Positions 1 through 5,081 of a stretch of 5,081 nt of DNA are shown in pieces. Position 1 is the stretch's first letter. The number at the start of each line of letters is the position of its first letter. Both the position numbers and the translations under genes were made by a program. The notes beneath the pieces are model-generated. The model was not told the DNA's origin. It ran no database searches and saw nothing but the letters and a program-made list of their open reading frames with translations. This DNA is from an uncultured Bryobacterales bacterium (lineage in GTDB: Bacteria; Acidobacteriota; Terriglobia; Bryobacterales; Bryobacteraceae). The stretch covers positions 1 through 5,081 of the forward strand of contig CALMAV010000197.1 of the NCBI GenBank assembly GCA_937859895.1. Direction: 5' to 3'.

Positions 1-2
1 GG

Positions 3-1202
3 GGCGATGACGACAGCGACGTACTGCCGGGGAGCAAGTATTTTCTGCCGCCACCTCCGCCTCGCTGCGGAGAACACATCATCAGGCGCGCGGCCGGAAG
101 CTTAGGTATCCCTGTGGTTCCCATTCGGCGAGCCGTACTGACGCGGGATTATAACGGGCATGCCAAGTGTCACTACTGCGGATCGTGCGGTACGGGCTGC
201 GATGTCGGAGCTTTCTTCAACTCATCGGACTATCTGTTGGAGCCGGCATTCAAGACTGGGCGCCTAAAGATTATCGACAACGCAGTAGCAGCCCGAGTCT
301 TGGTAGATGACGCAGGTTTGGCTAACGGAGTCCAGTACTTTGAACGCTATACCAAGCAGGAGCGCAAAATCTATGGCAAGCGCGTTATTGTTGCTGCTTC
401 CTGTATCGACTCCACAAGAGTGTTACTGAACTCGAGTTCTCCACGATACCCGAACGGCATTGGGAACGAGTCGGATGTGATTGGGCGTTATCTATCTGAG
501 CAGATCATCGTTACCATGCGCGGGTTTGCTCCGGAGCTGCTGGGCAGCGCGGTGCACAATGATGACGGTGTTGGCGGCGAGCACATTTATATGCCACGCT
601 TCAACCATCGGGACGGAAGAAAACGCGATTACATCCGCGGCTTCGGTTGCCAATTCTGGTATACGGGCGCACAGACCGATCTCACCTACGCTAAGAAACT
701 GCCGGGGTTCGGACTTGAGTTCAAGAAAGCAGTGAAGCAGCGCTACCCTGCTCTGCTGAATTTGCATCCGTTTGGCGAGGCAATTCCAAAAGCCGAGAAC
801 CGCGTCACCGTGAAAGGTTCGTCGGTCGACCAGTATGGCGTTCCTGTGGCGCGAATCGCCTATACAACTGGAGAAAACGAGCGGCGTATGGCCCGTGACA
901 TGTATGAGACGGCTCTTGAGATCTTACACGCGGCCAAAGCCGAAATCGTGCCATATGAGTTTGGACACACCGAACCAAACGGCAGTGCTATTCACGAACA
1001 TGGGACGTGCCGAATGGGTGCAGACCCGAAACGATCGGCGTTGAATGGCTTTGGCCAGATGCATCAGGTGAAGAACGTATTCGTTGTAGACGGGTCTGCC
1101 TTCACCACAGCTTCAGAGAAGAATCCTACGCTGACCATACTGGCGCTCGCATGGCGTGCAACTGACTACATGGCAGGCGAGATGGCACGAGGGAACATCT
1201 AG
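3..1202 (+). CDS. GMC-family FAD-dependent oxidoreductase, C-terminal part (5' end off the window)
   Basis: This is a flavin-dependent alcohol or sugar dehydrogenase of the glucose-methanol-choline family, related to bacterial FAD-dependent glucose and gluconate dehydrogenases. The frame is open from the left edge to the TAG at 1200-1202, giving 399 residues. Family members are usually about 550-570 residues, so roughly 160 N-terminal residues, including the dinucleotide-binding GxGxxG fold, are missing here. GTG at 114 is an internal valine codon, not the start, because family-like sequence (LPGSKYFLPPP, then CGEH) continues upstream of it. Fragment residues 56-66 carry the cysteine cluster CHYCGSCGTGC. 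Residues from about 127 (RVIVAASCIDSTRVLLNS) match the FAD-domain strand and helix. The C-terminal GMC domain has IHEHGTCRMG, with the likely catalytic His331, and KNPTLTILALAWR, with the partner Asn374. Substrate and cellular location cannot be read from this fragment, because any signal peptide would be off the edge. Confidence 0.93.
   Translation, partial: GDDDSDVLPGSKYFLPPPPPRCGEHIIRRAAGSLGIPVVPIRRAVLTRDYNGHAKCHYCGSCGTGCDVGAFFNSSDYLLEPAFKTGRLKIIDNAVAARVLVDDAGLANGVQYFERYTKQERKIYGKRVIVAASCIDSTRVLLNSSSPRYPNGIGNESDVIGRYLSEQIIVTMRGFAPELLGSAVHNDDGVGGEHIYMPRFNHRDGRKRDYIRGFGCQFWYTGAQTDLTYAKKLPGFGLEFKKAVKQRYPALLNLHPFGEAIPKAENRVTVKGSSVDQYGVPVARIAYTTGENERRMARDMYETALEILHAAKAEIVPYEFGHTEPNGSAIHEHGTCRMGADPKRSALNGFGQMHQVKNVFVVDGSAFTTASEKNPTLTILALAWRATDYMAGEMARGNI
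168..200 (+). other. Cysteine cluster CxxCxxCxxxC in the GMC oxidoreductase (candidate Fe-S site)
   Basis: Cysteine codons lie at 168-170, 177-179, 186-188 and 198-200, giving C-x2-C-x2-C-x3-C followed by D-V-G-A. From family knowledge, the FAD-glucose dehydrogenase catalytic subunit of Burkholderia cepacia carries a 3Fe-4S cluster at the corresponding place, with a C-x5-C-x3-C core before a similar P-I-G-A segment. The first, third and fourth cysteines here have that same spacing. The second cysteine is extra relative to that core and makes the spacing ferredoxin-like. Cluster binding is inferred. A structural or redox-active disulfide role is the alternative. Confidence 0.55.
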
Positions 1203-1212
1203 GTCATTTCAG

Positions 1213-1251
1213 CCAGTAGATAACTTAGAATCATACTACGGTTTTTATTTT
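1213..1251 (+). terminator. Weak intrinsic-terminator-like hairpin after the GMC gene
   Basis: Eleven bases or so after the GMC stop, CC-A-GTAG (1213-1219) can pair with CTACGG (1236-1241), leaving a bulged A and a loop of about 16 nt. The run TTTTTATTTT (1242-1251) follows immediately. Position and T-tract are right for Rho-independent termination, but the stem is only six pairs with a bulge and a large loop, so it would be weak. If real, it separates the dehydrogenase transcript from the receptor gene. Confidence 0.3.
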
Positions 1252-1274
1252 AGGACTAGCAGAATTAAAGTAGT

Positions 1275-1321
1275 AAACTCCTCCTAAGGTTTTTCATCTG
1301 ACTCGTTTCTTCAGGAGGTTT
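1275..1321 (+). promoter_or_regulatory. Possible ribosome-binding-site-sequestering hairpin in the receptor leader
   Basis: The leader contains CTCCTCCT at 1278-1285. CCTCCT (1280-1285) is the exact complement of the receptor's AGGAGG (1313-1318), with a 27-nt loop between them. After a two-base bulge, AAA (1275-1277) can extend the stem with TTT (1319-1321). Such a stem would hide the ribosome binding site and lower translation initiation. The bases and their complementarity are seen directly; the regulatory role is inferred. No known riboswitch or protein-binding motif is recognised in the loop. Confidence 0.35.
1313..1318 (+). promoter_or_regulatory. Ribosome binding site of the TonB-dependent receptor gene
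   Basis: A perfect AGGAGG sits five bases before the ATG at 1324. It fixes the start codon and agrees with the signal peptide that begins there. Confidence 0.88.
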
Positions 1322-1323
1322 GA

Positions 1324-4300
1324 ATGAAGTACAGGCTCTTAGCCTTGCTGTTTGCAGTTTCATCAATCAGTTTGTTTGCTCAGGCGGATCGCGGAACTAT
1401 CACGGGTATCGTGACCGACCCCCAGGGCGCACCCATTGCTAATGCCGTAGTTTCTATTAAGGACTCCAATACGGGGGTCGTCACAAACGTAAACACGTCT
1501 GACTCTGGCAATTACAGTACTCCGCCGTTAATCATTGGCACATATGAAGTGACGGTTAAAACCGCTGGTTTTAAGGCCTTTCACGCCAGTAATATTACTC
1601 TTGCTTCCGGACAGACGTTCCGGCAGGATGTGGGCTTACAGGTCGGTGAAGTTCAGCAAGCCATTGAGGTAAGCGGGCAAACCGAACAGCTCAACACCGA
1701 CAATGCTCAGGTGTCACAGTCGGTGAATTCGCTTGAGTACGCATCGCTTCCCGCCGTTTTGTCTGGTGAGAACCGAGTGCCAGAAGCACAGCTCTACACC
1801 TTTCCCACGTTTGTTGCCCCGACTCAGAATAATATCTATCCGGGAAGCGCGTTCGGAGCACGTATTAACGGCGGTCAACGTGCCGCTTTCGAGAATTTCC
1901 TGGACGGAGCTTCATACGGTGAAGTGAGCGGTCACAACGGAACCCAGGAGCGCTCGGCACCTTATGAGTCAATTGCTGAAGCGCGCATTATCGATAACAC
2001 GTTTAACGCCCAGTACGGACATACCAGTGGTGGGTTCGTCGAGTACACCACAAAAAGCGGGACAGCTAACTATCACGGGGGAATTTACGAGTATTTTGAC
2101 AATGATAAGCTGCAGGCCCGCGGAGAGATTGTCCCAGTTCGACCGCCTGTCAGGCAGAACCAGTATGGTTTTACTCTGGGAGGCCCAATCTCGATTCCCA
2201 AAATCTATAACGGCAAGAACCGAAGTTTCTTCTTCTTCAACTTTGACCAGTTTAAATACACCAATGCGGGCGCGGGAAGCGGCTTCGGAACTGTAGCAAA
2301 CAGTGCGGCTCGGCAGGGAGACTTCAGTGGATTTCTGACTGGGAAACAGGTTGGTACCGACGCTTGCAATCGGCCTGTTTTTGCAGGACAGATCTTCGAC
2401 CCTTCCAGCACTCAGAGTGCCTCTACCTGCGGGGGTTCTGCCGGCGCTTTCGTTCGGAACCCATATCCGAATAACCAGGTTCCGGTTTCGCAATTCTCGC
2501 GGGTCGCGACTAACATTCAAGGTCTTTTGCCACAACCCTTCAGTCAGGCTCTCCAGAACAACTATCTGCTTGGTCCGGCGCAGGAATTCCTGAATGCCCG
2601 GACAATCCTAACTCGGATCGATCACAATATTACCCAAAATATTCGTTTCTCCCTGACATACAACTACACGGACCGACCACGTGAATTAGATTGCAACAAC
2701 ATCGGCGGCTGCGGTGGCCCAATCGGCCATCCACGGCTGCAGGACATTGTGACCCACACTGCCCATGCGCAGCTTACGGACGTCATCAGCCCGACTTTCT
2801 TCACCCACTTCGTTGCTTCTTACGATCGCTGGGTACTGCCCGATACCTACCCGCTTATTGTGAACAAAGGATATGCTTCTCAGGTCGGGATTACAGGTAT
2901 TCCGTTTGCAGATGCCGGCGGCTTTCCGGCCATTCAGTTCAATGGCATTTACACCAACTTTGGTTACAACAATACCGGCGGCCTACAAGGTACGGATCGG
3001 TGGCAGTTCCTGGATGACACGACCAAGATTCTAGGCAAACACACAGTTAAGGTTGGCTTTGAATACCGCTGGGAGCGGTGGTTTACCGGTTCTTACATTG
3101 GCGATGCTGGTCAGTTCAATTTCAGCTCAGCTAATACTGGAGCGTTTGATGCTACTGGAACTCTGATCCCCCAGTCAGGTAATCCGTATGCGTCATTTTT
3201 AACCGGTCAGGTAAGCGCAGCTAACTTCTCCATTCCTTCTTTTTCAGACTACCGGCGTCCCTACTTCGCTCCTTGGGTCAATGACGATTGGAAAGTCACT
3301 GACAAACTTACATTGAGTTTGGGGTTCCGCTTTGACCTTCAGTATCCGCGGACTGAACGTCATAATCAGTACTCATCACTCGACCCCACTCTGCCCAATC
3401 CAGGAGCTGGTGGCCGCCTCGGCGCACTAGCCTTTGCAGGTCGAAATGGGGTTCCAAACAGTCTGTTTGAGCAGCTCCAGACAGACACTTACGGACCGCG
3501 TTTTGGTTTGGCTTATCGGATTGACGACAAGACTGTTATTCGTGGTGGCTACGGCATCTACTACGCTGGTGTACCGATGAATGGCTTCAACGCGAATCCA
3601 AACTATGGCTACAGTACAAACCCCTCTGTTACTGACTTAACCAACGGGCGGCAGGCAGCGTTCTCGCTTGACAATGGGTTTCCCCAGAGCACGGTGAAGC
3701 TTCCGCCACAGCTCACTCCAACACTGGCTAACGGCACTAATCTCCAGTACATGAACCCTAATGGAATCACCTTGCCACGCTATCAGAATTGGACCGCTTC
3801 ATTCGAACGCCAATTGACCCAGAGCGTAATGATTGACTTGGCTTATGTGGCTAACCACGGTACCCGTCTTATCACAGGTGCTTCGCAGAATAGCCTTAAT
3901 CAGAATGACCCGGCAATTCTCCAGCGGTATTCTCAATCTCAGTTGACCGCTACTGTGGGTACTCCCAACGCACTCGGATTTCCATCTCCTTACCCAGGGT
4001 TCACAGGCACTGTGGCGCAGGCGCTACGTCCGTTTCCGCAGTATCTGAATGTTCCGCAATTCAATGGTGCTAATGGATGGAGCACTTACCATTCATTCCA
4101 AGCGACTCTTCGCAAGAACTTAAGCCACGGGTTGTTGTTGAACGTCGGCTGGGTCTTTTCGAAGCTTCTCACCAACGGCGCGGAATCAGGCCTATCGTCA
4201 GGTTTCGGAGGTGCTGAACCTATCAGCGTTTATCGACAGACCAAGTCGCTCTCAATCGACGACGTGCCGAACGTGGTTACAGTGACGTTTGTCGAGCAGC

Positions 4301-4833
4301 TGCCCTTTGGCAGAGGCAGAACATTCATGAATCGCGGAGGAGTGTTTAACGCTATTCTCGGCGGCTGGACTCTAGCCGGCAATCTCCGGTATGAGAGCGG
4401 CAGGCCCCTGGGTATTTACTACTCCAGTAATCCCTACTCACAAGTGTTGTTTAACACCGGATATCTACCTGATCGCGTGCCTGGATATGCGGGTTATGTA
4501 AACCGCAATAACGGCAATTTCGATATCACAAATGATCGATACATCACGCCTAACGCATTTACGACACCCGCGCCCGGCACCCTTGGAAACGAGAGTAGAA
4601 CTGACTCGATTCTTCGCGGCTGGGCTAATTACAACGAGAGTCTTTCGCTCTACAAAGACTTTACATTCAAAGAGCGCGTAACCTGGCGCATTGGAGGCAA
4701 TGCGGCCAACATTTTCAACCGACATCAATGGAGTGACCCGGACACCAACCTCAGCGATACGAGCTTTGGCCAAGTCGGTGGCCAGGCTAATCTTCCAAGA
4801 GCTTTCCAACTCTATATGAAGGTAAACTTTTAG
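1324..4833 (+). CDS. Oar-like TonB-dependent outer-membrane receptor with N-terminal carboxypeptidase-regulatory-like domain
   Basis: This is a complete 1169-residue outer-membrane beta-barrel of the Oar-like TonB-dependent receptor type common in Acidobacteriota. It is expected to import, or bind, a large substrate using energy from TonB. The start is supported by AGGAGG five bases upstream. Residues 1-19 are a signal peptide (MKYRLLALLF, cleavage probably after LFA before QADRG). Residues 24-110 form a CarboxypepD_reg-like beta-sandwich (GTITGIVTDPQGAPIANA, later GNYSTPPLIIGTYEVTVK). Residues about 125-250 are the plug, with ARINGGQ, NFLDGAS, NTFNAQYGHTSGGFVEYTTK and the closing TKSGTANYHGG. 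The barrel follows, with the family marks YGFTLGGPISIPK, SFFFFNFDQF and RQGDFSG. The end includes ITPNAFTTPAPGTLGN, ANIFNRHQW and a terminal aromatic strand ending VNF, the usual outer-membrane assembly signal. There is no clear TonB box and no STN signalling domain. The only four cysteines are C348, C369, C457 and C463. Ligand is unknown; glycans or peptides are the usual suggestions. Confidence 0.95.
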   Translation: MKYRLLALLFAVSSISLFAQADRGTITGIVTDPQGAPIANAVVSIKDSNTGVVTNVNTSDSGNYSTPPLIIGTYEVTVKTAGFKAFHASNITLASGQTFRQDVGLQVGEVQQAIEVSGQTEQLNTDNAQVSQSVNSLEYASLPAVLSGENRVPEAQLYTFPTFVAPTQNNIYPGSAFGARINGGQRAAFENFLDGASYGEVSGHNGTQERSAPYESIAEARIIDNTFNAQYGHTSGGFVEYTTKSGTANYHGGIYEYFDNDKLQARGEIVPVRPPVRQNQYGFTLGGPISIPKIYNGKNRSFFFFNFDQFKYTNAGAGSGFGTVANSAARQGDFSGFLTGKQVGTDACNRPVFAGQIFDPSSTQSASTCGGSAGAFVRNPYPNNQVPVSQFSRVATNIQGLLPQPFSQALQNNYLLGPAQEFLNARTILTRIDHNITQNIRFSLTYNYTDRPRELDCNNIGGCGGPIGHPRLQDIVTHTAHAQLTDVISPTFFTHFVASYDRWVLPDTYPLIVNKGYASQVGITGIPFADAGGFPAIQFNGIYTNFGYNNTGGLQGTDRWQFLDDTTKILGKHTVKVGFEYRWERWFTGSYIGDAGQFNFSSANTGAFDATGTLIPQSGNPYASFLTGQVSAANFSIPSFSDYRRPYFAPWVNDDWKVTDKLTLSLGFRFDLQYPRTERHNQYSSLDPTLPNPGAGGRLGALAFAGRNGVPNSLFEQLQTDTYGPRFGLAYRIDDKTVIRGGYGIYYAGVPMNGFNANPNYGYSTNPSVTDLTNGRQAAFSLDNGFPQSTVKLPPQLTPTLANGTNLQYMNPNGITLPRYQNWTASFERQLTQSVMIDLAYVANHGTRLITGASQNSLNQNDPAILQRYSQSQLTATVGTPNALGFPSPYPGFTGTVAQALRPFPQYLNVPQFNGANGWSTYHSFQATLRKNLSHGLLLNVGWVFSKLLTNGAESGLSSGFGGAEPISVYRQTKSLSIDDVPNVVTVTFVEQLPFGRGRTFMNRGGVFNAILGGWTLAGNLRYESGRPLGIYYSSNPYSQVLFNTGYLPDRVPGYAGYVNRNNGNFDITNDRYITPNAFTTPAPGTLGNESRTDSILRGWANYNESLSLYKDFTFKERVTWRIGGNAANIFNRHQWSDPDTNLSDTSFGQVGGQANLPRAFQLYMKVNF

Positions 4834-4837
4834 GAGG
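4832..4837 (+). promoter_or_regulatory. Ribosome binding site of the TPR gene, overlapping the receptor stop codon
   Basis: AGGAGG shares its first two bases with the receptor's TAG stop (4831-4833) and ends only two bases before the GTG at 4840. That spacing is shorter than usual, so initiation probably depends on ribosomes that have just terminated on the receptor gene. The TAG is in the same frame as the new gene, so no start further upstream in that frame is possible without readthrough. Confidence 0.7.
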
Positions 4838-4839
4838 AC

Positions 4840-5081
4840 GTGAAACGCAGCTTCCCATATGCCCTCGTACTCCTTGGGTTCGTTCCGAGTTTAGTGCAAG
4901 GACAGGACCCGGCTTTCAGTAAGGCTTTCTCGCTTTACCAAGCCGGGTCACCCGAAGCGGCAAGGGAGGCACTTCTCGCAGTGGGGGAGCGGAACTACTC
5001 CGCTCTTGACCTCAGTCTGCTTGGGACAATCGAGTTTCAAACTGGAGACTTGGCCCAAGCCGAACAACATCTCGAAGGCGC
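4840..5081 (+). CDS. Secreted tetratricopeptide-repeat protein, N-terminal part (3' end off the window)
   Basis: The frame stays open from GTG at 4840 to the right edge, giving 80 complete codons. The first residues, VKRSFPYALVLLGFVPSLVQG, are a basic n-region, a hydrophobic core and a plausible cleavage site before QDP at about residue 22, so export to the periplasm is likely. Two helix-pair units follow: residues about 25-50 (AFSKAFSLYQAGSPEAAREA) and 58-81, where LLGTIEFQTGDLAQAEQHL fits the TPR pattern of L-G, an aromatic, G-D and A-E at conserved spacing. No in-frame ATG lies within the visible part, and later GTG codons would remove the signal peptide, so GTG 4840 is the best start. TPR proteins generally act as protein-interaction scaffolds. 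Being six bases downstream of the receptor, it probably works with it at the cell envelope. The C-terminal content is unknown, and a further domain could follow. Confidence 0.82.
   Translation, partial: MKRSFPYALVLLGFVPSLVQGQDPAFSKAFSLYQAGSPEAAREALLAVGERNYSALDLSLLGTIEFQTGDLAQAEQHLEG

Noticed and set aside
114..116. GTG as the true start of the GMC gene
   Set aside because: The same frame continues open to the left edge and encodes family-typical sequence (LPGSKYFLPPP and CGEH), so this is an internal valine.
1226..1231. TAGAAT as a -10 promoter box
   Set aside because: The hexamer is close to TATAAT, but the bases 17 upstream (1203-1208, GTCATT) are a poor -35 match and the site lies within the loop of the terminator-like hairpin.
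2230..2240. TTCTTCTTCTT-type run in the receptor as a slippage or repeat site
   Set aside because: It encodes the Phe run of SFFFFNFDQF, a common feature of this receptor family at this position, and the frame is intact on both sides.
1969..2535. Minus-strand open frame of 188 codons inside the receptor gene
   Set aside because: It lies wholly antisense to the plug and early barrel of a well-recognised protein, its translation resembles no family I know, and its composition fits a shadow of the coding frame.
4465..4809. Minus-strand open frame of 114 codons near the receptor's 3' end
   Set aside because: It is antisense to the conserved C-terminal barrel segment, shows no domain or signal-peptide features, and is best explained as a shadow frame.
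4831..4842. UAG readthrough producing a receptor-TPR fusion, since both genes share a frame
   Set aside because: The TPR gene has its own Shine-Dalgarno, start codon and signal peptide, and the receptor ends with a normal C-terminal aromatic strand. A fusion would place a signal peptide in the middle of a protein, so ordinary coupling is simpler.

Overview
The window looks like chromosomal DNA from an acidobacterium (Acidobacteriota, probably Terriglobia). The main reason is the central gene. It is a very long Oar-like TonB-dependent receptor with an N-terminal carboxypeptidase-regulatory-like domain and sequence hallmarks that are greatly expanded in that phylum. The flanking genes fit: a GMC-type flavin dehydrogenase with a cysteine cluster upstream, and a secreted TPR protein downstream. 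The assignment comes from recognising families, not from a marker gene.

Layout: all three genes are on the + strand. (1) Bases 3-1202 hold the C-terminal 399 residues of a GMC oxidoreductase; its N-terminus, with the main FAD-binding fold, lies off the left edge. (2) Bases 1203-1323 are the only intergenic gap, 121 bp. It holds a weak terminator-like hairpin with a T-rich tail, then a CTCCTCCT tract that could pair with the receptor's strong AGGAGG ribosome binding site. (3) Bases 1324-4833 encode the complete 1169-residue outer-membrane receptor. (4) From 4840 to the right edge runs the start of a secreted tetratricopeptide-repeat protein. It begins at a GTG six bases after the receptor stop, and its Shine-Dalgarno sequence overlaps that stop codon.

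How the genes may work together: the receptor and TPR genes look like one translationally coupled unit acting at the outer membrane and periplasm. The GMC dehydrogenase may belong to a separate upstream unit that oxidises a sugar or other alcohol. A link between the dehydrogenase's substrate and the receptor's ligand is plausible but not shown by the sequence. I see no mobile element, CRISPR array, tRNA or rRNA, and no clearly novel system. The points worth a second look are the possible sequestration of the receptor ribosome binding site, the coupled GTG start, the Fe-S-like cysteine motif in the dehydrogenase, and the receptor's four paired cysteines.
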